From Sphingomonas changbaiensis NBRC 104936 (GTDB lineage Bacteria; Pseudomonadota; Alphaproteobacteria; Sphingomonadales; Sphingomonadaceae): a DNA stretch of 50,124 nucleotides. Location: assembly GCF_000974765.1 (NCBI RefSeq), contig NZ_BBWU01000032.1, positions 1 to 50,124 on the forward strand, given 5' to 3'. Positions 17,954 to 26,107 of this stretch are shown here, in pieces; the stretch's first letter is position 1, and each line of letters starts with the position of its first letter. The notes under the pieces were generated by a model. It ran no database searches, was not told the DNA's origin, and was given only the letters and a program-made list of their open reading frames with translations. The position numbers and the translations under genes are program-made.

Positions 17954-18337
17954 ATGACGCGAATCGCTCCCCTTACCGCCGTGGCGGCCCTGCTCGCGCT
18001 GGCCGCATGCAATAATAACAAGCAGCCGGAGGTGATCGACACCAATCCGGATCCGATGGCCAACCAGATTGCCAACGCGGCGCCGATCGAGCTGCCGCCG
18101 GCCGTCACCGACAGCGCTATCTATCGCTGCAAGGACAATTCGATCGTCTATGTCGACTTCCTCGGCGACAAGACGCAGGCGAACGTGCGCACCAAGAAGG
18201 GCGGCACCCCGACCCATGTGCAGGCCGAAGGCGCAGGCAAGCCGCTGACCGGCGGCAACGGCTATTCGGTCTCGGGCAGCGGCAAGACGGTGCAGATCGC
18301 CGTCAACGGCGGCGCCGCCCAGGCCTGCAACCGCTAA
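17954..18337 (+). CDS. MliC-like lipoprotein (C-type lysozyme inhibitor)
   Basis: Predicted outer-membrane or periplasmic lipoprotein of 127 residues. A lipobox (LALAAC, Cys19) follows a short signal peptide. The second half (YRCKDNSIVYVDF... GYSVSGSGKTVQIAVNGGAAQACNR) has the two cysteines and short beta strands of the MliC/PliC lysozyme-inhibitor fold. The N-terminal half of the mature protein is a low-complexity Asn/Pro spacer. The ATG at 17954 follows the polymerase stop and is preceded by sequence without a strong ribosome binding site. The assignment to MliC is plausible, not proven. Confidence 0.68.
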   Translation: MTRIAPLTAVAALLALAACNNNKQPEVIDTNPDPMANQIANAAPIELPPAVTDSAIYRCKDNSIVYVDFLGDKTQANVRTKKGGTPTHVQAEGAGKPLTGGNGYSVSGSGKTVQIAVNGGAAQACNR

Positions 18338-18355
18338 GTTTCACTCGATTAAGTG

Positions 18356-18391
18356 AAAAGGGCCGGCGCGGGAGACCGCGTCGGCCCTTTT
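18356..18391. terminator. Bidirectional rho-independent terminator
   Basis: AAAAGGGCCGGCGCGG pairs with CCGCGTCGGCCCTTTT around a gaga loop, a 16-bp stem with one G-T step. Runs of A and T at the two ends give a terminator in both directions, between the convergent lipoprotein and luxI genes. Confidence 0.85.
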
Positions 18392-18395
18392 CGCG

Positions 18396-19211
18396 TCAGG
18401 CGGTCGCGCTCAGCGTCTCAGCCTGGTTGCGACGGATATAGTCGAACGCCCGCTTGTTCAGCTTCGGGTTGGCGATCGTCCGCATCGCGTTCTGGGTCAC
18501 CTCGCGCAGGTCCTTCTCCCTGGGCTGCAGCGACGCCGTCAGCGACGATTGCAGCGCCAGAGCCGCCGCGCGCTCGTGGATAGAACGCTGGTCGGACGCA
18601 TCGGGCATCAGCCGGATGTGGCTGTGCTCCGGCAGGTCGAAGTCGCGGCGGATCTTGGCGATCGCGACATCGCTGGCGTCGACTTCGAACGCGATGCCGG
18701 TGCCCTGGCCGAACTCGGTCGGATCGCCCAGCAGGTTGACCCGCCAGCCCATCGTGATCAGCCCCGGCAGCAATCTTACTTCGGCGAAGGCGACGCATTT
18801 GGTGCCGCCCGCGGCGCGCGCCAGCTCGAGCGGCGTTAGCATCTGGCATGCGCGCCGGCGCTGGTTGTGCCGCGCCCCGCCCGTTTCCAGGCAGATGCCG
18901 CGCGTGATCTCCCATACGCCCGGGCCCGTCGGATCGCCGCTTTCCGGCGCCATCGCGTGGCTGAAGACGTCGGTCAGCAGCGAGCGGTCGTCGGTCGGCC
19001 GATAGCGGCAGGCCATCGTGAGCTTGTGCTCGTAATCGAACGAGAAGCCATACACGGCGCGCTCGTCGTCATACTGATCGATTTCCAGCCCATCGCGGAC
19101 AGGAATGTTCCAGCCGAGTTCGTCGACGAACACGGCCTTTCGAAGTCGATAAAATTCCTCGATCTCGCGCTCATAGAGCGCGCGATTCTCACTCGAAACC
19201 ACATGCAACAT
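18396..19211 (-). CDS. LuxI-type acyl-homoserine-lactone synthase
   Basis: Makes N-acyl-homoserine lactone signals from acyl-ACP and S-adenosylmethionine. The 271-residue protein keeps the invariant LuxI residues in the expected numbering: Arg24 and Phe28 (RLRKAVF), Trp34 (LGW), Glu43/Asp45/Asp48 (LEIDQYD), Arg69, Glu101 and Arg104 (WEITR). It is longer than usual (about 190-230), with a C-terminal extension of about 60 residues of Gln/Arg-rich sequence. It lies 27 bp after the luxR-like gene in the same direction and may be cotranscribed with it. Acyl-chain specificity cannot be read from sequence. Confidence 0.93.
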   Translation of the reverse strand: MLHVVSSENRALYEREIEEFYRLRKAVFVDELGWNIPVRDGLEIDQYDDERAVYGFSFDYEHKLTMACRYRPTDDRSLLTDVFSHAMAPESGDPTGPGVWEITRGICLETGGARHNQRRRACQMLTPLELARAAGGTKCVAFAEVRLLPGLITMGWRVNLLGDPTEFGQGTGIAFEVDASDVAIAKIRRDFDLPEHSHIRLMPDASDQRSIHERAAALALQSSLTASLQPREKDLREVTQNAMRTIANPKLNKRAFDYIRRNQAETLSATA

Positions 19212-19238
19212 TAAGACGACCCCCGCCCCCGGACGGTG

Positions 19239-19895
19239 TTACCCGTTCTGAGCCGTCTTATACGTTAACTTTTCGGAACTTGAAGAGCAGTTTTGAAGAG
19301 TCGTGACAGCAAGCCACCCGTGCCGCGCCGCGATGGCGATCGCCTCGGCCTGCGACTGGCAGCCCAGCCGGGAGACAGCGCTGTCAATCGCAGACGAAAC
19401 AGTCTGGACGCTGATGCCCGATTCGAGGGCGATGTCGACCGGCGCCAGCCCCGCCAGCCTGCGGCCCAGCACATAACGTTCGCGCAGCGACAGTCCGCAA
19501 TCGGTCTGCACGTCGTCGCCCAACTCCTGGAGCGCCAGCGCGCGCGCCGCATAGAGTTGCGCATAGCCGCGAACGCGCGCCGATTCCTCCCGGTCGAGCG
19601 GCCGGTCGGGATTGGCAAGCAGCACCCGCGCGCCGGCGAAATGCATATCGTCGCTGTCGACGAAGAAGCGATGCGGTGCGGTGATCAGCTGCGGCGCGTC
19701 GCCGAGAAGCGGGATCAGCGAGACGCCGCTCTTGCGCAGGCAGAAATGTCCGTCGATGCCATATTCGGCGAGCGCGTCGGCGAACAGGGTCACCAGCCGC
19801 TCCGCATCGGGCGCGATCAGGATTTCGGCGCGCAGACGGGCCGTTGCGGGAAAGGGATTGCCGCGGCGGGCGCTGGTCTGAAAAGGTCGGAACAT
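19239..19895 (-). CDS. LuxR-family regulator with divergent sensor domain
   Basis: Predicted transcription factor paired with the LuxI gene. The C-terminal third (about 138-200) is a LuxR helix-turn-helix: LSLRERYVLGRRLAG, then IALESGISVQTVSSAI and a RLGCQSQAEAIAIAARHGWL end. The N-terminal 130 residues are shorter than a standard autoinducer domain and I do not see its usual Trp/Tyr/Asp/Pro/Trp ligand-contact pattern. It could bind an unusual ligand or none. Length 218. Its ATG is at 19895, divergent from the GGDEF-EAL gene. Called LuxR with good confidence for the HTH, low for AHL binding. Confidence 0.82.
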   Translation of the reverse strand: MFRPFQTSARRGNPFPATARLRAEILIAPDAERLVTLFADALAEYGIDGHFCLRKSGVSLIPLLGDAPQLITAPHRFFVDSDDMHFAGARVLLANPDRPLDREESARVRGYAQLYAARALALQELGDDVQTDCGLSLRERYVLGRRLAGLAPVDIALESGISVQTVSSAIDSAVSRLGCQSQAEAIAIAARHGWLAVTTLQNCSSSSEKLTYKTAQNG

Positions 19896-19924
19896 GGCGG
19901 TCGGCAGCCCTCATGCGCCGGTAA

Positions 19925-19978
19925 GGTTAACGATTCGTTTCCACGCTTCGGGAGCTCAAGGGTAAGAACACGTTAACC
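19925..19978. promoter_or_regulatory. Inverted GGTTAACG ... CGTTAACC pair in the divergent promoter region
   Basis: GGTTAACG at 19925-19932 and CGTTAACC at 19971-19978 are reverse complements, each centred on a GTTAAC palindrome 46 bp apart, between the divergent luxR-like and GGDEF-EAL genes. Two spaced identical half-sites suggest regulator binding. The sites do not fit the CtrA consensus TTAA-N7-TTAA. Function is unknown. Confidence 0.35.
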
Positions 19979-19999
19979 CTTGCCGGATATCCCGTTCGC

Positions 20000-22120
20000 G
20001 TGAGGGAAATCCGAAAGATCGACGACGGCGCGGCAGCGGACGGCAACGGGTCGGCCGAGCCGTCGCGCGACGCCGGCATGGCCGCCAGGGTGCTTGACCT
20101 GGCCGGCCTTGCCACCGTTGTCATTTCCTCGCTCGACGGGAAGATCGAAGCCGACAAGCGCGGCGCGGCGATGCTCGGCCTGCGCAAGATGGCGACCGGA
20201 CGGCAATTGCTGCGCCTGCTCTCTCCGGCTCTCGGTCCGGTGGTGATCCGCGCGATCCGGCAGGCGCTGACCGGCGCGCCGGTGACGATCGCGGTGTCCG
20301 GCAACACCGCCAAGGGCGCGGTGCTTCACGCGGACGCCGGCTTGAGCCTGTCGATCAGGGACGGCGCCCCTGCCCTGTTCGTGACGCTGATCGACCGCAC
20401 CGAGGAGCGCGAGGAAATCGCGTACCTGAACCAAACGGTCGAGCACCTCTGGTACACAGTCGAGCTGAACCCCCAGCTGCCCTGGGTCGCCGACAACGAA
20501 CATGGCGTCACGCGCGTGACGGAACGCTATCTGAAGATGGTGGGCCTGGAGGAAGACCAGGCGCTCGGCTTCCTCGGCTGGATGAACGTGCTGCATCCCG
20601 AAGATCTGCCGCGGATGCAGGCGACGGTCGGCACGGCGATGCTCAACGGCTCGGCCGGCGACGTCCGCTGCCGCTTCAAGGTCGCCGACGGCAGCTATCG
20701 CTGGATGCGCTCCCGCGCCTTTCCGCGTCGCGACGATGAAGGCAATATCGTCCGCTGGTACGGCTATACCGAAGACATTCACGATCTCGTCCTCACCGAG
20801 ATCGAGACGCGCTGGGCGGCCGAGCACGACCCGCTCACTGGCCTGCCCAACCGCGCGCTGTTCAACCAGCGGCTCGACGATCTGACCTCCCGCGCCGCCG
20901 AGGGCCTGGGGCGACTCGGGCTGGTGATGCTCGACCTCGATCACTTCAAGGACGTGAACGACATCCTCGGCCACCATGCGGGCGACCGGCTGCTGACCGA
21001 ATTCGCCAAGGTGCTGCGCGAAACGATCACGGTCGAGGCCACCGTCGCCCGGCTGGGTGGTGACGAGTTCGCGATCCTGCTGCCCGGCATCGAGGGGACG
21101 GAAGCGATCCAGGCGCTGATCGAAGACCTGTTCACGAACCTGAAAAAGCCGCTGCGCCTCAACGGCCGCGAGTTCGACTGCCGCGCCAGCGCCGGTTCCG
21201 CGATCTTCCCGATTCATGCGACCAACGCGTCGGAGCTGTTCAAGCACGCCGACATCGCGCTCTATGAAGCGAAGAACGCCGGGCGCGGCCGCTACATGAG
21301 CTTCGAGCCGTCGATGCGCAGCAAGATGCAGCGCCGGGTGGCGATGATCAACATCGGCCGCGAGGCAGTCGAGAACAAGCGCCTGCTGCCCTATTACCAG
21401 CCGCAGATCGCGATGCAGACCGGCGAGGTGATCGGGTTCGAAGCCTTGCTGCGCCGGCGCGACCGGTCCGGGCAGATCTGCCTGCCGGGCACGATCGCGG
21501 AGGCGTTCAATGATTTCGAAGTCGCCGAGGCGATCGGCATCAATATGCTCGACATGGTGATCGCCGACATGATCGACTGGCGCAGTCGCGGGCTCGATTG
21601 GGGCAAGGTGTCGATCAACGCATCGGCGGCGGAGTTCCGGAACCGCGACTTCATCCACCGGCTGATCGACCATACCGACAGCGCCGGCATTCCCCGCGAC
21701 CGTCTGGTCATCGAAGTGACCGAAGGCGTGTTCGTCGGCCGCTCCGCGCCGATGGCGAGCGACATGATCACGGAGCTCAAACAGGCGGGCTTCGGCATCT
21801 CGCTCGACGATTTCGGGACCGGCTACGCCTCGCTGACGCATCTGCGCGAGATTCCGGTCGACGCGCTGAAGATCGACCGCAGCTTCATCCAGGACCTGTT
21901 CGGCACGACAGGCAAGGACAGCTCCCCGATCGTTTCGGCGATCATCAAGCTGGGCCAGGGCCTGGGCAAGACCGTCGTCGCCGAGGGAATCGAGACCGAG
22001 CGCCAGGCCGAGTTCCTGCGGGCGCACGGCTGCTCGGCCGGCCAGGGCTATCTGTTCGGCCGCCCCGCGCCCAAGACTGCGATCGACGAGCTGCTCGCCG
22101 GAAAACGCCGGACTGCCTGA
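20000..22120 (+). CDS. PAS-GGDEF-EAL cyclic-di-GMP turnover protein
   Basis: Predicted cytoplasmic c-di-GMP enzyme of 706 residues. A PAS-like sensor region (about 150-260, with LPRMQATVGTAM and GYTEDIHDL) precedes a GGDEF domain with the intact motif RLGGDEF (351-357) and an EAL domain with EALLRR (481), SINASAAE, EVTEG, DDFGTGYASL, KIDRSF and AEGIET. The EAL metal and catalytic residues look complete, so phosphodiesterase activity is likely; cyclase activity depends on details not visible. The GTG at 20000 is the furthest start; an ATG at 20078 is another choice. It is divergent from the luxR-like gene, so quorum sensing may influence it, as inference. Confidence 0.92.
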   Translation: MREIRKIDDGAAADGNGSAEPSRDAGMAARVLDLAGLATVVISSLDGKIEADKRGAAMLGLRKMATGRQLLRLLSPALGPVVIRAIRQALTGAPVTIAVSGNTAKGAVLHADAGLSLSIRDGAPALFVTLIDRTEEREEIAYLNQTVEHLWYTVELNPQLPWVADNEHGVTRVTERYLKMVGLEEDQALGFLGWMNVLHPEDLPRMQATVGTAMLNGSAGDVRCRFKVADGSYRWMRSRAFPRRDDEGNIVRWYGYTEDIHDLVLTEIETRWAAEHDPLTGLPNRALFNQRLDDLTSRAAEGLGRLGLVMLDLDHFKDVNDILGHHAGDRLLTEFAKVLRETITVEATVARLGGDEFAILLPGIEGTEAIQALIEDLFTNLKKPLRLNGREFDCRASAGSAIFPIHATNASELFKHADIALYEAKNAGRGRYMSFEPSMRSKMQRRVAMINIGREAVENKRLLPYYQPQIAMQTGEVIGFEALLRRRDRSGQICLPGTIAEAFNDFEVAEAIGINMLDMVIADMIDWRSRGLDWGKVSINASAAEFRNRDFIHRLIDHTDSAGIPRDRLVIEVTEGVFVGRSAPMASDMITELKQAGFGISLDDFGTGYASLTHLREIPVDALKIDRSFIQDLFGTTGKDSSPIVSAIIKLGQGLGKTVVAEGIETERQAEFLRAHGCSAGQGYLFGRPAPKTAIDELLAGKRRTA

Positions 22121-22122
22121 GG

Positions 22123-22584
22123 CTAGGCCAGCTCGGCCATCTTCTCCATCCGGTCCTGCATCGCTTCCGGCGTCACATCCTCGATGTGCGTCGAAATCAT
22201 CCAGCGATGCCCGAACGGATCGACCAGAGTTCCGGATCGATCGCCATAGAATTGGTCGGCAACCGCGCGCTCCTCGCTTGCACCGGCATCGATCGCGCGC
22301 GCGAACGCCGCATCGACGTCGGGCACGTAGACCATCAGGCTGGCGGTGACGCCGCCGCGCGTCTTCGGCCCGAGCAGGTTCATGTCCGGCCACTCGTCCG
22401 ACAGCATCACGACCGAATCGCCGATCCGGATCTCTGCGTGGCCGATCCTGTCGCCCATCGGCATGCGCATGATCTCGGTGGCACCGAGCGCGCGCGTGTA
22501 CCAGTCGATCGCCGCCGCCGCGCCGTCGACAGCCAGATAAGGGGTGACGCTATGATACCCGTCGGGAACCGCAGTGACTGCCAT
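22123..22584 (-). CDS. VOC-superfamily (PhnB-like glyoxalase fold) protein
   Basis: A 153-residue protein with paired beta-alpha-beta-beta-beta units: VTPYLAVDGAAAAIDWYTRALGATE near the N-terminus and MVYVPDVDAAFARAIDAGA plus DQFYGDRSGTLVDPFGHRW near the C-terminus. This is the PhnB/VOC pattern used for glyoxalase, dioxygenase and resistance proteins; the substrate is unknown. It converges with the GGDEF-EAL gene (2 bp between stops) and diverges from purL. Normal length. Confidence 0.87.
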   Translation of the reverse strand: MAVTAVPDGYHSVTPYLAVDGAAAAIDWYTRALGATEIMRMPMGDRIGHAEIRIGDSVVMLSDEWPDMNLLGPKTRGGVTASLMVYVPDVDAAFARAIDAGASEERAVADQFYGDRSGTLVDPFGHRWMISTHIEDVTPEAMQDRMEKMAELA

Positions 22585-22687
22585 CTCAGCCTCCTCCGAG
22601 TCGAAGCGAGGATGATCCGCCTGTCCCGACGCACGGACAAGACCATTTGCGGCTGACAGCAGCCGAAGGTGACGCTAACGCGCCGCC

Positions 22688-24913
22688 ATGTCCGAGATCA
22701 CGCCCGAAGTCGTCGCCGAGCACGGCCTGTCCCCCGAGGAATATGAGCGCGTGCTCCACGCGCTGGGCCGCGAGCCGAACCTGACGGAGCTGGGCATCTT
22801 CTCGGTGATGTGGTCGGAGCATTGCTCGTACAAATCGTCGCGCGTGCACCTGAAGAAGCTGCCGACCAAAGCGCCGTGGGTGATCCAGGGCCCGGGCGAG
22901 AATGCCGGCGTGATCGATATCGGCGACGGGCTCGCCGCCATCTTCAAGATGGAGAGCCACAACCACCCGTCCTATATCGAGCCCTATCAGGGCGCCGCGA
23001 CCGGGGTGGGCGGCATCCTGCGCGACGTGTTCACGATGGGCGCGCGGCCAGTTGCGAACTTGAACGCGCTGCGCTTCGGCCGGCCCGATCACCCCAAGAT
23101 GCGTCACCTGATCGCGGGCGTCGTCCACGGCATCGGCGGCTATGGCAATTGCGTCGGCGTCCCGACCGTCGGCGGCGAGGTGAATTTCCATCCCGCCTAT
23201 GACGGCAATATCCTGGTCAACGCGATGACGGTCGGCATCGCGCCCACTGACAAAATCTTCTATTCGGCCGCCGCCGGCATCGGCAACCCGGTCGTTTATG
23301 TCGGCTCCAAGACCGGCCGCGACGGCATCCACGGCGCGACCATGGCCTCGGCAGATTTCTCCGAGGATTCGGAAGAGAAGCGCCCGACCGTGCAGGTCGG
23401 TGACCCCTTCACCGAGAAACTGCTGATCGAAGCGTGCCTTGAGCTGATGGCATCCGACGCGATCGTCGCGATCCAGGACATGGGGGCAGCCGGCCTTACC
23501 TCCTCGTCCGTCGAGATGGCGTCGAAGGGCGGCGTCGGCATTGAGCTCGACATGGACGCGGTGCCGTGCCGCGAAGAGGGCATGACGCCCTATGAAATGA
23601 TGCTCTCCGAAAGCCAGGAGCGGATGCTGATGGTGCTGAAGCCCGGCCGAGAGGCCGAGGCCGAGGCGATCTTCCGCAAGTGGGAGCTCGATTTCGCCGT
23701 CATCGGACGCGTCACCGATACCGGCCGGATGGTGCTGACGTGGCGCGGAGAGACCGTCGCCGATATCCCGCTCGGCCCGTTGGGCGATGATGCGCCGTGC
23801 TACGAGCGGCCATGGGTTCCGACGCCCAGGCCCGCCGAGCTCATCGATCTGCCGAACCAGCACATCGACATCGCCGCGGACCTGAAGGTCCTGATGGGCT
23901 CGCCCGACCTCGCCTCGCGCCGCTGGGTGTGGGAGCAGTACGACCACATGGTCGGCGCCGACACGGTGCAGCGGCCCGGCGGCGACGCCGCAGTCGTGCG
24001 GGTGCACGGCACCGACAAGGCGCTCGCGATCACCACGGACTGCACGCCGCGCTATTGCCATGCCGATCCGGTCGAGGGCGGCCGCCAGGCCATCGCCGAA
24101 GCCTGGCGCAACCTGACCGCGGTCGGGGCACGGCCGCTCGCCGCGACCGACTGCATGAATTTCGGCAATCCGCAGCGCCCCGACATCATGGGCCAATTCG
24201 TCGGCTGCATCGAGGGCATGGCGGAGGCCTGCACGAAACTCGACATGCCGATCGTGTCCGGCAACGTCTCGCTCTACAACGAGACGAAGAACGAGGACGG
24301 CTCGGGCTCGGCAATCCTGCCGACGCCGGCGATCGGCGCAGTCGGGCTGATCGACGACTGGACCCGGTCGATGACGATCGGGTTCAAGGATGTCGGCGAC
24401 ATCATCCTCGTGATCGGCGAGCGCTCGGGGCATCTTGGCCAGTCGCTGTGGCTGCGCGAGTTGCATGGGCGCGAGGACGGGCCGCCGCCGCCTGTCGATC
24501 TGGAACGGGAGCGCCGCACCGGCGACTTCGTCCGTGCCGCCATCGAGCATCGCCATGTCTCCGCCTGCCACGACGTGTCGGACGGCGGCATCGCTGTTGC
24601 GCTCGCCGAAATGGCGCTGGCGAGCGGAATCGGCGCGATCGTGGACAAGCCCCAGCCCTACCCGTGCGCGCAATCCTTCTTCGGCGAGGACCAGGGCGTG
24701 TACATCGTGACCGTGCCCGATCACGCGCTGGTGCCATTCCTCGACACCGCGCTGGTCGCCGGCGTCACCGTCGAGCCGCTGGGCCGCACGATCAAAAGCC
24801 GCCTGATCTTCGAACGCCCCGACCGCGACTGCGTCGTCACGCTCGATGAATTGCGACAGGCTCACGAAGCCTTTTTACCGAAGCTGATGGGCGCAGACGC
24901 CGCGCTGGCATAA
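22688..24913 (+). CDS. purL: Phosphoribosylformylglycinamidine synthase subunit PurL
   Basis: Large subunit that converts FGAR to FGAM with ATP and ammonia supplied by PurQ, in de novo purine synthesis. The 741-residue protein starts with [13 protein letters not shown] and has the catalytic-site segment [12 protein letters not shown] (His45), [17 protein letters not shown] and GGDAAVVRV, plus DCMNFGNP and SGNVSLYNE in the second half. It is the small, PurS/PurQ-dependent form (about 740 residues), not the 1300-residue fused type. purS and purQ are not in the window. The start ATG is at 22688. Confidence 0.96.
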   Translation: MSEITPEVVAEHGLSPEEYERVLHALGREPNLTELGIFSVMWSEHCSYKSSRVHLKKLPTKAPWVIQGPGENAGVIDIGDGLAAIFKMESHNHPSYIEPYQGAATGVGGILRDVFTMGARPVANLNALRFGRPDHPKMRHLIAGVVHGIGGYGNCVGVPTVGGEVNFHPAYDGNILVNAMTVGIAPTDKIFYSAAAGIGNPVVYVGSKTGRDGIHGATMASADFSEDSEEKRPTVQVGDPFTEKLLIEACLELMASDAIVAIQDMGAAGLTSSSVEMASKGGVGIELDMDAVPCREEGMTPYEMMLSESQERMLMVLKPGREAEAEAIFRKWELDFAVIGRVTDTGRMVLTWRGETVADIPLGPLGDDAPCYERPWVPTPRPAELIDLPNQHIDIAADLKVLMGSPDLASRRWVWEQYDHMVGADTVQRPGGDAAVVRVHGTDKALAITTDCTPRYCHADPVEGGRQAIAEAWRNLTAVGARPLAATDCMNFGNPQRPDIMGQFVGCIEGMAEACTKLDMPIVSGNVSLYNETKNEDGSGSAILPTPAIGAVGLIDDWTRSMTIGFKDVGDIILVIGERSGHLGQSLWLRELHGREDGPPPPVDLERERRTGDFVRAAIEHRHVSACHDVSDGGIAVALAEMALASGIGAIVDKPQPYPCAQSFFGEDQGVYIVTVPDHALVPFLDTALVAGVTVEPLGRTIKSRLIFERPDRDCVVTLDELRQAHEAFLPKLMGADAALA

Positions 24914-24920
24914 CGGCCAC

Positions 24921-24937
24921 TTGCGAATAAGTCGCAA
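24921..24937. promoter_or_regulatory. Palindrome TTGCGA-N5-TCGCAA, candidate iron-regulator box
   Basis: A perfect 17-bp palindrome in the short gap between purL and bfd. A close relative (TGCGAATGAGTTGCAATAA) occurs at 50084-50102. Similar TGCGAAT-type sequences are reported upstream of iron genes in alphaproteobacteria. Placement before bfd-bfr fits Fur-family control. Inferred. Confidence 0.5.
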
Positions 24938-24956
24938 TAGCCTTATGTCGGCGCTC

Positions 24957-25127
24957 ATGATCGTCTGCAACTGCAACGCGATTCGGGAGCGCCAGGTGCG
25001 GGAAGCCGCGCGTGCGGGCTGCGCCGACCCGCTGTCCGCCTATGCCTCGCTCGGCCGCCGTCCGCGCTGCGGCCAGTGCGTCCCCTATGCGCGCCAGATC
25101 ATTGAAGAGGAACGCGCCGCGGCCTAG
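24957..25127 (+). CDS. bfd: Bacterioferritin-associated ferredoxin Bfd
   Basis: Small [2Fe-2S] protein that donates electrons to bacterioferritin to release stored iron. The 56-residue product has the BFD motif: IVCNCN (Cys4, Cys6) and RCGQC (Cys38, Cys41). The ATG at 24957 begins directly at MIVCNCN; an ATG at 24945 is in frame but would add four residues. It precedes bfr by 29 bp in the same direction and probably forms an operon with it. An iron-box-like palindrome lies 20 bp upstream. Confidence 0.92.
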   Translation: MIVCNCNAIRERQVREAARAGCADPLSAYASLGRRPRCGQCVPYARQIIEEERAAA

Positions 25128-25156
25128 GGTCCCAGGCTCCCGACAGGAGGCCGGAC

Positions 25157-25636
25157 ATGCAGGGCGATCCCAAGGTCATCGAATATCTGAACGACGCGCT
25201 CAAGAACGAGCTGACGGCGATCAACCAATATTTCCTGCATTACCGGATGCTCGACCATTGGGGTGTCAAGCGGCTCGCCAAGTTCGAGTATGACGAATCG
25301 ATCGACGAGATGAAGCACGCCGACTGGCTGGCGGAGCGGATCCTGTTCCTCGAAGGCCTGCCCAATTTCCAGCTGCTCGGCCGCCTTCGCATCGGCGAGA
25401 CGGTCGAGGAGGTGCTGGGTTCGGACCTGGAGCTGGAAAAGGAAGCGATCCCCCTGCTCCGCGACGCAATCCAGCATTGCGAATCGGTGCGCGACTATAT
25501 CAGCCGCGACCTGCTGAAGCGGATCCTCGCGAATGAGGAGGAGCATGTCGACACGCTCGAACGGCTGTTCGATCAGATCAAGCTGATGGGATTGCAGAAC
25601 TTCGTCCAGCTCCAGTCGAAGCCGGCGGAGGAATAG
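25157..25636 (+). CDS. bfr: Bacterioferritin
   Basis: Haem-containing 24-subunit ferritin that stores iron. The 159-residue protein has the ferroxidase residues Glu18, Glu51, His54 and, further on, the ANEEEH segment with the paired Glu/His, and the haem ligand Met52 (DEMKHAD). Length is typical. It is cotranscribed with bfd by position and converges with the Hpt gene at 3 bp distance. Iron control is suggested by the palindrome upstream of bfd. Confidence 0.95.
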   Translation: MQGDPKVIEYLNDALKNELTAINQYFLHYRMLDHWGVKRLAKFEYDESIDEMKHADWLAERILFLEGLPNFQLLGRLRIGETVEEVLGSDLELEKEAIPLLRDAIQHCESVRDYISRDLLKRILANEEEHVDTLERLFDQIKLMGLQNFVQLQSKPAEE

Positions 25637-25639
25637 GGA

Positions 25640-26065
25640 CTAGCCCGCGCGCCCGAACACGGCGCGGCGGCCGAAGCCCTGGGGCCGGCGTTCCATCAGC
25701 GGGTTGGTCTCGCGATCGAACATCTGCATCGTGGTTTCGAACATCGGGCGGAGCTGGACGACGTCCGGGATCAGCTCGTCCGGCGTGGTGTGAAGCTCGA
25801 CGCAGCGGCGCGAGACGATCTCGATTCGCTCGGCGATCACGGCGAGCGGCTCGGCCCCGAACTGCCGCGCCTCGCCCTTCAGCGTGTGCGCCGGGCGGAC
25901 CAGGGCGGCAGCGCTCTTGCTCCGCATCGCTTCCTCGATCGCGTCCAGCGATTTGACCCCGTCTTCCTTGAAATAGCCCAGGATGCGGACGAAGTCGGAA
26001 CCCAGTTCGGCACGCGCCTGGTTGAACGCGTTCCAGTCGATCAGCGAAGCGGTGTTCCCGGACAT
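25640..26065 (-). CDS. Histidine phosphotransfer (Hpt) domain protein
   Basis: A 141-residue single-domain phosphorelay protein. The motif AHTLKGEARQFGA holds the phospho-accepting His60. The remainder is helical, as expected for an Hpt four-helix bundle, with a short Arg-rich C-terminal tail. It has no kinase or receiver neighbour here; der lies upstream on the same strand at 42 bp. The partner kinase is unknown. Confidence 0.88.
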   Translation of the reverse strand: MSGNTASLIDWNAFNQARAELGSDFVRILGYFKEDGVKSLDAIEEAMRSKSAAALVRPAHTLKGEARQFGAEPLAVIAERIEIVSRRCVELHTTPDELIPDVVQLRPMFETTMQMFDRETNPLMERRPQGFGRRAVFGRAG

Positions 26066-26107
26066 GGGCTCAGCCTTAAGCCGTTCAGGTAAACAGTCGG
26101 TTGCGCA

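Noticed and set aside
19973..22393. An 806-codon frame antisense to the GGDEF-EAL gene
   Set aside because: No motif, biased composition, and the sense strand has complete GGDEF and EAL motifs.
22586..24865. A 759-codon frame antisense to purL
   Set aside because: Shadow of purL in GC-rich DNA; purL itself is unmistakable.
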